Shown here piece by piece: positions 19,519-27,806 of a stretch of DNA of 64,000 bases. The notes under the pieces are model-generated. The model was not told the DNA's origin. It was given only the letters and a program-made list of their open reading frames with translations, and searched no databases. A program made the position numbers and the translations under genes. This DNA comes from Frankia alni ACN14a (GTDB lineage Bacteria > Actinomycetota > Actinomycetes > Frankiales > Frankiaceae), in NCBI RefSeq assembly GCF_000058485.1, contig NC_008278.1, positions 7,062,962 through 7,126,961 on the forward strand. The letters run 5' to 3'. How positions within the stretch are numbered: the first letter of the stretch is position 1; each line of letters begins with the position of its first letter.

Positions 19519-20886
19519 ATGCCTCGCGGACGCTGGTTCGGTCTGGCGGCGGTGGTTCTCGTCGCGGTGACGGCCGCGTGTTCCACCAGCGAGGGCTCGG
19601 CCGGCGCGCAGGCCCGCTCCGCGGCGCTCGCTCGAGAGGTGGCGGGCCCCGTGGGCCCGCCGGACGCCGCACGCCTGCCGCTGCTGTTCGTGCACGGCAG
19701 CCTCGGCTCGGGGGACCAGTTCGAGTCGCAGGCGCAGCGCTTCACCAGCAACGGATATCCGGCCGACCGAATAGCCGCCTTCGACTACGACGGATCGGTC
19801 TCGGACATTCCGTTGGACAAGATCTTTCCACAGCTTGACGCGAAGATCCAGGACCTGCTCCGGGCGACGGGGGCGAAGAAGGTCGATCTGGTCGGGCAGG
19901 CGGAGGGCGCCGGAATCACCGAGCGGTACCTGGCAAGCTCCGCATCGCGGGCGAACCGGGTCGCGCATCTGATCAGCGTGGAGGGCTCCCTCGCGAGCGG
20001 ACCGCCCAGGGGGGTGCCGATGCTCGCCATCTGGGGCATCGGGGATCCCACCCGACGGGTGCCCGGGGCGAGCAACGTCCGTTTCCCCGACCAGGAACGC
20101 ACCCGCCTGCTGACCTCGACGGGCACCTTTCGGGAGATGTTCCGCTTCCTCACCGGGACCGAACCGTTCACCACCGACGTCGTCGCGGAGAAGGGTCAGA
20201 TCGAAATCTCCGGCCGCGTGCTGCTCTATCCCGCGAACACCGGGGTCGGACGGGCCCGCCTGGAGGTCTACCGACTCGATCCGAAGACGGGCAGGCGCCT
20301 GCCGAAGGGGCTCGGGGGCCTTTTCACCCTGACCGACGACGGATCCTGGGGCCCGTTGCGGGCGGACGGCACCACCCCCTACGAGTTCGCCGTCGTCCGG
20401 TCCGGGGAACCCGTCCACCATTTCTACTACCAGCCCTTCCGCCGCACCGATCGACTCGTCCGCCTCCTGACCAGCCGGCCGGGCGAGGAGGTCGGCGGTG
20501 GTATGAAGACCGACCCGAAACAGACCGATCTCGTCGTGAGCCGCGCCCTGGAATGGTGGGGGGACCAGGGCCGGAACAGCGACATCCTCACCGTCGACGG
20601 GACGAACGTCCTGAGCTCGGCGGTGGCCCCGCGGTCCAAACTGGCCCTCGCCGTGTACCTGTTCGATCGCGATGCCGACGGTGTCTCCGACGTCATGGTT
20701 CCGATCCCCGACTATTTCGGGATCGGCTTCATCACCGGCGCCGATCTGCACATCCCGGCGGGCGACCGCTCGGTCGAGGTCGTGGTCACCCCTCGCGGGC
20801 AGGCCGCGCACCGGGCGGTGCTGCGGGTACCCGCCTGGCCATCCGACACCGACCGCGTCACGCTGCACTTCCGCGACGACAACTGA
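19519..20886 (+). CDS. Lipoprotein with alpha/beta-hydrolase fold
   Basis: Predicted lipoprotein of 455 residues: the signal ends in a lipobox VTAAC. Residues about 50-190 resemble a lipase-type alpha/beta hydrolase (LPLLFVHGSLGSGDQFESQA, then KKVDLVGQAEGAG). At the nucleophile elbow, normally G-x-S-x-G, the sequence is G-Q-A-E-G, so Ala128 replaces the catalytic Ser. The C-terminal half (about 235-455) is beta-rich with a segment resembling carbohydrate- or lipid-binding domains of secreted lipases. It may be a binding rather than catalytic protein. The start follows GGAAAGGGG. It is divergent from the ABC exporter. Confidence 0.7.
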   Translation: MPRGRWFGLAAVVLVAVTAACSTSEGSAGAQARSAALAREVAGPVGPPDAARLPLLFVHGSLGSGDQFESQAQRFTSNGYPADRIAAFDYDGSVSDIPLDKIFPQLDAKIQDLLRATGAKKVDLVGQAEGAGITERYLASSASRANRVAHLISVEGSLASGPPRGVPMLAIWGIGDPTRRVPGASNVRFPDQERTRLLTSTGTFREMFRFLTGTEPFTTDVVAEKGQIEISGRVLLYPANTGVGRARLEVYRLDPKTGRRLPKGLGGLFTLTDDGSWGPLRADGTTPYEFAVVRSGEPVHHFYYQPFRRTDRLVRLLTSRPGEEVGGGMKTDPKQTDLVVSRALEWWGDQGRNSDILTVDGTNVLSSAVAPRSKLALAVYLFDRDADGVSDVMVPIPDYFGIGFITGADLHIPAGDRSVEVVVTPRGQAAHRAVLRVPAWPSDTDRVTLHFRDDN

Positions 20887-20957
20887 CCACGCGCGGACGA
20901 CCGCCGACCACGCGACGACAACCCACTACGCGCGACGAAGCGCACTACGACAACGCA

Positions 20958-20996
20958 CTGCGCCAGGGCACTACGCCAGGGCACTACGCCAGGGCA
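20958..20996. repeat. Three 13-bp repeats over the 3' end of the hypothetical gene
   Basis: Three units CTACGCCAGGGCA (the first has CTGC). The gene on the minus strand stops inside the last unit; the other copies lie downstream and repeat its final codons and TAG. Confidence 0.75.
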
Positions 20997-21838
20997 CGCC
21001 GAATGCCGTCCGCGGCGGCCGCGTACCCGGCCCGGAACGCCTCCCGCTCGCCCGCGGTCATCCAGCGTGCCTCCAGCAGTCCCGCCGGCTCGGCGCCGAG
21101 CGCGGTCTCGACGACCGTCGGCGGCCGGGCCGGCGACGCCTCGCCGCCGGGCGCCCGGCCGTACACGAGCACCACGTCGACGTCGCCGTAGGCAGCGGTG
21201 AAGACCAGGCCGGCCGGCAGCCGGCCGACGGCACGGAACGCCTCCGCCGAATCGGACCCCGCGCCCAGCGCGACCGCCCAGCGGTCCGATCCCCAGGGGG
21301 TGACGGAGACTCGCCGGGCCTCCGCCCGGTTCACCACCGGCCGAGCGGCGGTCGCGTTCTGCGCTCCGGCCGGCCCCGTCCCCGCCTGGCCGGCGGGGGG
21401 TTGGGGTGGCGCCGCCGATCCGGGGGGTCCGGCCGGATCGGCGGCGGATTGGTGACCCTGCATGGGCAGGGCAGGGTCACCTGTCCACGGCCGCCGGTCG
21501 GCGGGGCCGGCCGGCTCGCTCGGGCCGGCACCGGTCGGCGGCTGCCTGGGAGGAACGGGGGGCGACGGCGTCGACGAGGGTGCTGGCCTGGCCGGGGAGG
21601 GAGCGGGCCGGGTCGGAGGTGGCACCGCGACGACGGCGGACTGCCGTTCGTGGACGAAAAAGCGCACCGGCGCCACCTCGTACTCCGGCCAGCCCTGCTC
21701 CGCCGCGAAGTCGTCCGCCGCCGACGGGGACACGAAGGTGATCACCACATCGGCGACCTGCCGGTCACCGCCGGGCGCGAACCGGACGACGCCGTAGACG
21801 ATCGCAGTTCGATCATGATCTCTCCTCGGCTCCGTCAC
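20984..21838 (-). CDS. Hypothetical protein, two small domains joined by a Pro-rich linker
   Basis: About 284 residues, not recognised. The N-terminal ~75 residues (TAIVYGVVRFAPGG, VADVVITFVSPSAADDFA) and the C-terminal ~95 residues (VSVTPWGSDRWAVALGAG, VDVVLVYGRAPG) look folded, separated by a long Pro/Ala/Gly-rich linker. Coding bias supports expression on this strand. The start is uncertain: GTG at 21838, or GTG at 21847 with GGAAGG upstream. The frame extends to 22342 but the extra part has shadow composition. The gene is convergent with the lipoprotein gene and divergent from the HTH-deformylase gene. Confidence 0.6.
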   Translation of the reverse strand: MTEPRRDHDRTAIVYGVVRFAPGGDRQVADVVITFVSPSAADDFAAEQGWPEYEVAPVRFFVHERQSAVVAVPPPTRPAPSPARPAPSSTPSPPVPPRQPPTGAGPSEPAGPADRRPWTGDPALPMQGHQSAADPAGPPGSAAPPQPPAGQAGTGPAGAQNATAARPVVNRAEARRVSVTPWGSDRWAVALGAGSDSAEAFRAVGRLPAGLVFTAAYGDVDVVLVYGRAPGGEASPARPPTVVETALGAEPAGLLEARWMTAGEREAFRAGYAAAADGIRRALA

Positions 21839-22521
21839 GATTGGCACCGCCCTTCCGGACCCACACCTCCTGCGCCACATTCCCTGTGCCGCCGCCGTCG
21901 CGGCCCGGCCGACCGGGCCGGTGGCCGCCACCGACGCTGGTGGCGGCCACCAGGGTCGGTGGCCGTCGGTCCGCCCCTCCCCTCCGGGCCGGCGATGACC
22001 CACCGGCCGCCGGATGCGCCGGCCCCGCCCGGCGGAGGTCGCGGCTCGACGCGGGGCGGGGCCGGCCTGCATCCAGGGTGGCCCGAGCGGGCGTGGCCGG
22101 GAAACGTCAGTCAGGCATGCTCTTCTCGTATGGGCTCGACGAGCCCCGGCCGACCCAGCCCGGGCCGGACCGGGCCGGGCTGGACCACGGCCGCATCCGC
22201 ACCGCTGCGTGCCCCCGCACCAGCGGCGCATGGACAACCGCGCAGCCTCCCCCAGCCGGGGCAGGAGCGCATGACCCGGTCGGATGAGACCGAGGCAGTC
22301 AGCTGGTCGCCTACCAGATCCGTCGCGGCGCCGCCCGCTCATCCGGGCCGGCCGGATGTCGGATCCACGACAACCTCGCGATCACCGCAAGCGCCGGCAA
22401 CCTATGCCGGTTTGGCATAGCGTCGTCATCCTGACGTCTCAGCCGCAGCCCGGCGCATCGGACTTTCCGCCGTCCCGGCCGGGCGATCGACGCAGGTCGA
22501 AGCCCGACGGAAGGCCGGTCG
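21839..22521. other. Divergent intergenic region upstream of the HTH-deformylase gene
   Basis: About 680 bp without a supported gene. The only clear element is the inverted repeat at 22402-22420. The bases around it (CTATGCC...GGCATAG) also contain TA-rich steps that could be part of a promoter. Confidence 0.4.
22402..22420. promoter_or_regulatory. Inverted repeat CTATGCC-N5-GGCATAG, possible operator
   Basis: Perfect 7-bp arms separated by GGTTT, about 100 bp upstream of the HTH-deformylase start. Size and symmetry fit a dimeric HTH regulator site; autoregulation by the downstream protein is a guess. Confidence 0.5.
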
Positions 22522-24174
22522 ATGTCCTACGAAGCCGGTCCCTACCGGGTCTCCCGCACCCTGCTCGCCCGATCCGACTTCCGGACCGCATGCGAGACCC
22601 GGGACTTCCGGACGGCCTTCCGGCTGATGAAGAAGTACGACGGTGCGAGCCAGAACCGCATCGCGTCCCCGGTCGAGGGTCTCAGCCAGAGCCGCGTCAG
22701 CCGGATCATGCAGGGCGAGGACCACATCGCCCGCCTCTCCCTGATCGAGCGCATCGCCGATGCGCTGCGAATACCGGGTGCCTATTTCCAGCTCGCCGCG
22801 CGCCCGTGGGAGGCGGCGGACGAGGCGGGTGACGTCGACTCCCGTCCGCCGGCAGCCCGGCCGGCGGAGCCCGGTGGCCGGGTGTCCCCCCCGCCACCGG
22901 GCTCGTCGGCGGCGATCACGGCGGCCGAGCCGGTCGGGGCCTCCCGAGGTACCCGGGCCGGCCCGGACCCGGGTGGGCTCGTCGTCGAGGAGGATCGCGC
23001 CGAGCTGCGGTACGAGGACGGCATGTACGTCGCCCATCAGCGCCGGCTCGTGCTCAACACCGGCGTCGAACCGGTGACCCGCTACCTGATGCGCATCTCC
23101 GTCGACCGCTTTCCCGGAGATCAGGAACGCGCCGCCCGGCTCTACCGCAGCAATCCGCTGCGCTGGGAGGAACTGCAGCTCAGCGCGCACTGCGGCGACG
23201 AGCGCATGTCCTGGCAGGTCAAGACCGACTGGGATGCGCTGAAGGAGGTCTGGCTGCTGTTCGAGAACAATCGTGGCCGATTCCCCCTCTACCCGGGCGA
23301 ATCAGCCTGGATCGAGTACAGCTACCGGGTCGGCGAGGAGAAGTGGGGCCCGTGGTTCCAGCGGGCCGTCCGGGTACCGACCAGCTTCCTGTCGGTCGTG
23401 CTGGACTTCCCCGCCGAGGTCGATCCCGTGGTCTGGGGCATGGAGACGTCGATGACCGCGGACGCCTTCCCGTTCCGCACGGCGATCGCCCGCACGGATG
23501 ATGCCAAGAGGCGCGTTTTCACCTGGTCCACGAACAATCCTCCGCTGCACGCCAGATATCGCCTGGAATGGAACTTCCGGGCGGTCGCGTCGAGCCGGGA
23601 TCCCGCCGACCGAACCGTGGCCCGGCCCAGCGGGCAGATGGCCGCGGCGGGCATCGTCCAGGTCGGCGATCCCTCCCTGCACCAGCCGGCTCGGTCGTTC
23701 GAGCTGCCCGTCGAGGCCGAGGACGCCCGCCGCGTCGTCGCCGAGCTCTCCTCGGCCATGGAGCGGGTGTCCGCTCTGCACACGTTCGGGAAGGGGATGG
23801 GCATCGCCGCGCCCCAGATCGGGATCAACCGAGCGGCGGCCATCGTGCGGTCCGCGGACGGCGACATCCTCACCCTGCTCAACCCGCGCGTCATCGAGTC
23901 CGTCCCCGAGAGCGACGAGCAGTACGAGGGGTGCCTGAGCTTCTTCGACGTCCGCGGCATCGTCCCGCGGTCCCTGGAGCTGCACGTGGAGCACACCGAC
24001 ACCTCGGGCCGCCGCCACATCACGGTGTACCGGCAGGGCCTCGCCCGCCTGGTCGCCCACGAGATCGATCACCTGCACGGGCGCCTCTACACCGACCGGA
24101 TGCGCCCCGGGGTCGTCCCCATCCCGGTCGAGCAGTACCGCGGCACCGGCTCGTCCTGGACCTACAACCCCTGA
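22522..24174 (+). CDS. HTH-domain / peptide-deformylase-like fusion protein
   Basis: Protein of 550 residues in three parts. Residues about 30-95 form an XRE-like helix-turn-helix (SQNRIASPVEGLSQSRVSRI, then SLIERIADALRIPG). After a Pro/Ala linker, about 150-350 is an unnamed beta-rich domain (RYEDGMYVAHQRRLVLNTG, WLLFENNRGRFPLYPGE). The C-terminal ~165 residues are peptide deformylase, with all three metal-site motifs intact: GMGIAAPQIG (about 427), EGCLS (about 469) and HEIDH (about 512). Deformylases remove N-formyl from nascent Met. Fusion to a DNA-binding domain suggests sensing or a specialised substrate. The ATG at 22522 has GGAAGG about 6 nt upstream. Confidence 0.85.
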   Translation: MSYEAGPYRVSRTLLARSDFRTACETRDFRTAFRLMKKYDGASQNRIASPVEGLSQSRVSRIMQGEDHIARLSLIERIADALRIPGAYFQLAARPWEAADEAGDVDSRPPAARPAEPGGRVSPPPPGSSAAITAAEPVGASRGTRAGPDPGGLVVEEDRAELRYEDGMYVAHQRRLVLNTGVEPVTRYLMRISVDRFPGDQERAARLYRSNPLRWEELQLSAHCGDERMSWQVKTDWDALKEVWLLFENNRGRFPLYPGESAWIEYSYRVGEEKWGPWFQRAVRVPTSFLSVVLDFPAEVDPVVWGMETSMTADAFPFRTAIARTDDAKRRVFTWSTNNPPLHARYRLEWNFRAVASSRDPADRTVARPSGQMAAAGIVQVGDPSLHQPARSFELPVEAEDARRVVAELSSAMERVSALHTFGKGMGIAAPQIGINRAAAIVRSADGDILTLLNPRVIESVPESDEQYEGCLSFFDVRGIVPRSLELHVEHTDTSGRRHITVYRQGLARLVAHEIDHLHGRLYTDRMRPGVVPIPVEQYRGTGSSWTYNP

Positions 24175-24667
24175 GCTCCGCCACCACCCGACCGGTCGGT
24201 CTCGCCCCGTCCGACCGCGCCGCCCGACCGCGCCGTCCGGCCGAGCCCCGGTCACCGACATCACCGGGCCGCCCGACCGACACATCCCCTTTCGACAGGA
24301 CTACTCGCGGCGTGCCGTATAGTTCGGAAAAGCGCGGAAGAGCCGCTCCGCGCGAGGGCGGCGGTGGAATTTTTCTCGACTCCGTTAACGGCTGCGCCGA
24401 CGCGGGTAGAGAACGCCCCCGGCCACGCCCGGGAGAGAACCGGCCACGGACCGCGAAGGGTTTGTGGTCAGCGTGGCCGACCAACCGCAATCCAGGCATT
24501 CCGCGGGGCCACGAAGGCCGTTAGAATCGGGCGCGCACGCGGGCGCGAAACCGCAGAACCGAGATCATTCAAAGACGATAGAACGCACTGTGGCTATCGT
24601 CACGTACCCTTGATTTCCCGGGGTCACGCTCAGCTATGTTCGTCGCCATGCCGTCAACTGATGGCAG
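24175..24667. other. Intergenic region with inverted repeat and promoter candidate
   Basis: About 490 bp before the riboswitch. An 8-bp perfect inverted repeat GACGATAG-N12-CTATCGTC (24574-24601) lies directly upstream of a promoter-like pair TTGATT (24610-24615) and TATGTT (24635-24640; 19-bp spacer). A TATAGT near 24318 could be another -10 box. No gene is supported. Confidence 0.5.
24574..24640 (+). promoter_or_regulatory. Candidate promoter with upstream inverted repeat for the rpf-like gene
   Basis: TTGATT and TATGTT hexamers with 19-bp spacing would start transcription just upstream of the riboswitch. The 8-bp inverted repeat immediately before the -35 could bind a regulator. Promoter assignment is inference. 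Confidence 0.4.
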
Positions 24668-24832
24668 ACGTCGGGTGGCACGCCGAACCCTGCCCCCACC
24701 CGATGAGAATCAAACCTGCGGCAGGGACGGGGGAACCAATTCCGGGCGCCGAAGTCGGGCGTCCTAGGGGTGAAGCCGAGAACCGCGGCCGGGCATTCCC
24801 AGCCCGAACCCGACAGCTCACCTCGCAGGCGT
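24668..24832 (+). ncRNA. ydaO/yuaA-type c-di-AMP riboswitch
   Basis: The leader of the secreted transglycosylase-like gene carries the conserved ydaO blocks in order: CGCCGAACCCTGCC (24681-24694) pairing with GGCAGGG (24720-24726), then ACGGGGGAACCA, AGGGGTGAAGCC (24766-24777), GCCGGGCATTCCC, and the closing CTCACCTCGCAGGCGT. Riboswitches of this class bind c-di-AMP and usually switch off cell-wall hydrolase or ion-transport genes in actinobacteria. Boundaries are approximate. The c-di-AMP synthase gene disA is in the same window (41426). Confidence 0.9.
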
Positions 24833-24848
24833 GGGGAAGGGCAACTCA

Positions 24849-25229
24849 ATGTCCAACGCTCGTTCGCTCGGTCGGGGCCTCAACCGGATCAAGCTCGGCA
24901 CCCGGGCCGCAGTCATCGCCACCACTCTCGCCGCCTCCGTCGGCGGCGGCCTCGCGCTGTCCCAGCCGGCCAGCGCGGGGACCAACGCCGACCACTTCCT
25001 GCGCGCCGTGATCCCCTGCGAATCCGGCGGTAACCCGCACGCGGTCAACTCCATCGGAGCTGGCGGCCTGTTCCAGTTCCTGCCCAGCACCTGGCACGGT
25101 CTGGGCGGCCGTGGTCTGCCCCAGAACGCCAGCGTCGGGGAGCAGTGGCAGCGCGCGCGGCAGCTCTACGCGCAGGCCGGCACCAGCCCCTGGTACGCGT
25201 CGAAGCCCTGCTGGGGTCACCGGATCTGA
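24849..25229 (+). CDS. Secreted Rpf/transglycosylase-like cell-wall hydrolase
   Basis: Protein of 126 residues: signal peptide (hydrophobic ATTLAASVGGGLALSQ, cleavage near ASAG), then a single lysozyme-fold resuscitation-promoting-factor/transglycosylase domain. AVIPCESGGNPHAVNSIGAG supplies the catalytic Glu, followed by GLFQFLPSTWHGLGG and the second Cys in KPCWGHRI. It would cleave peptidoglycan outside the cell, in growth or spore resuscitation. The ATG at 24849 has GGGAAGG upstream and follows the c-di-AMP riboswitch by 16 nt, so the switch could occlude the ribosome-binding site or terminate transcription. Confidence 0.88.
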   Translation: MSNARSLGRGLNRIKLGTRAAVIATTLAASVGGGLALSQPASAGTNADHFLRAVIPCESGGNPHAVNSIGAGGLFQFLPSTWHGLGGRGLPQNASVGEQWQRARQLYAQAGTSPWYASKPCWGHRI

Positions 25230-25353
25230 GGCCCCGACACACCGCGCCGACATCCGCACTCGGCCGACTCTGATCCGCACATGATCGATCGGATCGTGCT
25301 CGACAGATCGTGAGCCGTGGCCGGCGCGAGGCGACGCGACCCAGCACGGGTCA

Positions 25354-25386
25354 GGAGCCCCGTCCCCCGAGCGGGGGCGGGGCTCC
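25354..25386 (+). terminator. Terminator-like hairpin after the rpf-like gene
   Basis: Arms GGAGCCCCGTCCCCC and GGGGGCGGGGCTCC pair over 14 bp with one bulged base and a GAGC loop. It lies about 125 bp after the stop codon, before the convergent membrane-protein gene. Confidence 0.65.
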
Positions 25387-25431
25387 GTCACCACCCGAAC
25401 CAGGCACCAGCCACCAGCTACCGGCCACCAG

Positions 25432-27615
25432 CTATGGCCGCCGCCCGAGCGGCACCTTCGCGGGCGGCCAGCGCAGCTCCATGCAGAGCTGCCCGTCGTC
25501 GACGTCGACGATCATGTCGATGGCCCGACCCGACGGCGCCGGCGGCAACTGGCCCGCCGGCCAGGAACACGACAGAAACAGGCTGGCCGTACGTGCCTGC
25601 GCAGTGACGGTGAGCAGGACCCGGCGGCTCGGCATCACCCGCAGCGCATGGTGCACCTGCTCGACGAACTCGCCGCGCACCGAGGCGGGAAGCTGGTCGA
25701 GACCACCGGAGATCTGGCTGGACACGACCGTGCCGTGCCGTTCGGCGGCATCGATGGCCTCCCCGAGCGCGCTGTGCACGGCGTCGTCGTCGAACAGCAG
25801 CCGCCGCACGGCGACCGCCCGCCGGGCACATTCCGAGCGCACGGCGTCGGCCTGCGGATCGAGCCGGCCCGCCGCGACGCCGGCCAGCAACGGCGCCACG
25901 TCCCGTTCGACGGCCCGCAGCAGCACGCTGCGACGCTCGCGCACCCGGTCCCGGTTCTCGGCGCGTCGGACCAGTTCTCGCTCGCAGTGACTGGCCCAGG
26001 CGCGGACATCGGCCGTGCTCCACAGCAACGGACCGACCATGACCAGGCAGATCTGCATGATCCACAGGTAGTAGAGCTGCATGAGCAGGTGGGACAGCGC
26101 GAACGGGTCCCGTGGGTTGGTCAGCAGGCTCACCGCGATCATGGCGGCGCCCACGGTGACCGAAGCGAGCACCCAGCGCCACACCGGGCGGGACACCGTC
26201 ACCAGCATCACCAACGGCGGCAGGCTGACGAGCGGCCAGGCCATCATCCGCACCTCGCCGGCCTCGCCGGCGTTCCACCCGCCCCCCACCGCGATCCCCA
26301 GGCAGAGCAGCACCACGGCGGCCGCCTGGGCCGGCGTCAGCGGCCCGGACCGGAAGCGCCGCCGGGCCACAGCGACCGCCGCGAGCGGCGCGAGCAGCAA
26401 CGCGAGCGCCAGCGGGATCGAACGGACATGGGGCAGGGCACGGCCGGCGGGCAGAACCAGCAGGATCAGCCAGAGTGCGGCGAACCGGCCGGTCACGTGG
26501 CGTAGCTGCGCGGTGTAGAGGGCGCGCAGCAAGCCGGCCGCGGGCGCCACCCTGGCCCAGGGGTCCGCACGCCCGGCTCCGCGGTGTGCCTCGCCCGCCG
26601 ACTCGGATCCGACCGGCACATCGCCGACCGGCACGTCGCCGGCCAGCAGGTCGCCGGCCAGCCCGGACTCGATCAGCACGTCGCCGGCCGGCCCGCAGTC
26701 GATGGGCAGGCAGCCGGCCGCGCCCTCGTCGGACGTCGGTCCGCGTGCCGCCGCGAGGATTCCACCGGCCGCCGGCAGGCATCCCGGCGCGGCCCGGGAC
26801 GGTAGCTCGCGCTCATCGACCAACTCGTCGAGGGCCGTCGCACCGTCGGCGCAGCGGCGGCGAGTGAGATACCCGTCGGCGCCGCCGCCCCAGGCTATGC
26901 CGGTGAGGGTGTTGAGCACCGCGTTGTGGATCGTCAGCTCATGCTCCCGCCGCTCGCGCAGCAGGGTGAGCACATCCTGCTCGCCGGCGCGCCGCTCGGC
27001 CACCTCGGCCAGCCGAGACTGCGCTCCACCCGCGAGCGCGCACACCTGCGGCCGGGCGTACCGGACGAGCAGGGCCGTGCAGACAATCGCAGCCAGCGGC
27101 ATCGGAGATGGCGGCCCGGTGCCGGCCGCCCCGGCCACGAAGGCGCCGGCCGTCAGCACCGTCACGGCCAGGGACGGACCGGCGGGGAAGGTCCAGGCGG
27201 CCACCGCCGTCGCGTGCGTCGCCGCGAGCAGCACGAACGAGGCCGAGTCACCGACCGATTCCGGCGGCAGCCACAGGCGCGCCCCCGCGGCCAGGACGAG
27301 CGCGGCGACCACGTTGCCGGCCGCCAGCACCCACCCGATGCCGCGACGCAGCGCGACCAGGGCGAACGTCAGCGACCAGCCGGCGGCCAGCGCCGCGACC
27401 AGCAGGCCGAGCGGATGGCCCGCGTACCAGTGGTGCCAGAGCAGCACGAACCCGAGGCCGAAGAGCGCCCCGTACAGCCGCACCGCCGCGAAGACCGCCG
27501 CCAGCACGAGCCGAAGCGCGACGGTGGGCAGCAGGGTCAGCCGCGGTTGCGGTTCGGGCAGGAGCAAACGCGGCAGCGCGAACAGCCGCGCCGACGGTCT
27601 CCGCCTGCCCCGCAC
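25432..27615 (-). CDS. Histidine-kinase-like integral membrane protein, catalytic domain degenerate
   Basis: Protein of 727 residues with two membrane blocks: about six helices in residues 25-195 and about six in 375-525. Between them REHELTIHNAVLNTLTGIA (about 220-240) resembles the DHp helix of NarL-type sensor kinases, and the C-terminal region (about 550-700) resembles a HATPase domain, but I cannot find convincing N, G1 or G2 boxes. It may be a pseudokinase partner or a diverged sensor. Residues about 300-345 hold an acidic repeat with VGDVPVG. The GTG at 27615 is weakly supported. No response regulator is adjacent. Confidence 0.6.
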   Translation of the reverse strand: MRGRRRPSARLFALPRLLLPEPQPRLTLLPTVALRLVLAAVFAAVRLYGALFGLGFVLLWHHWYAGHPLGLLVAALAAGWSLTFALVALRRGIGWVLAAGNVVAALVLAAGARLWLPPESVGDSASFVLLAATHATAVAAWTFPAGPSLAVTVLTAGAFVAGAAGTGPPSPMPLAAIVCTALLVRYARPQVCALAGGAQSRLAEVAERRAGEQDVLTLLRERREHELTIHNAVLNTLTGIAWGGGADGYLTRRRCADGATALDELVDERELPSRAAPGCLPAAGGILAAARGPTSDEGAAGCLPIDCGPAGDVLIESGLAGDLLAGDVPVGDVPVGSESAGEAHRGAGRADPWARVAPAAGLLRALYTAQLRHVTGRFAALWLILLVLPAGRALPHVRSIPLALALLLAPLAAVAVARRRFRSGPLTPAQAAAVVLLCLGIAVGGGWNAGEAGEVRMMAWPLVSLPPLVMLVTVSRPVWRWVLASVTVGAAMIAVSLLTNPRDPFALSHLLMQLYYLWIMQICLVMVGPLLWSTADVRAWASHCERELVRRAENRDRVRERRSVLLRAVERDVAPLLAGVAAGRLDPQADAVRSECARRAVAVRRLLFDDDAVHSALGEAIDAAERHGTVVSSQISGGLDQLPASVRGEFVEQVHHALRVMPSRRVLLTVTAQARTASLFLSCSWPAGQLPPAPSGRAIDMIVDVDDGQLCMELRWPPAKVPLGRRP

Positions 27616-27806
27616 CGTCGTCCGTTCCCCCGAGATGGCCCGACGCCCAAGTAGGGCATGAGGCTACAAGGGCGCCGAGACGGGCTCAGCGTTCCGCCGC
27701 GCAAGACTCGGCTGAGTCACCTTATTCGCCGCCGGCCGCCAGGAAGGCCGCCGCCACCCGGCGGCCCCCATGGCCGGGCGGCCGCCGCCCGGGCCTGCCG
27801 GAGTGG

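Noticed and set aside
20672-22420. 582-residue plus-strand frame opposite the hypothetical gene
   Set aside because: Composition is typical of an antisense shadow and it starts inside the lipoprotein gene; no family similarity.
25432-27615. Calling this gene an ordinary sensor histidine kinase
   Set aside because: The ATP-binding boxes cannot be found; only the DHp-like helix supports kinase ancestry.
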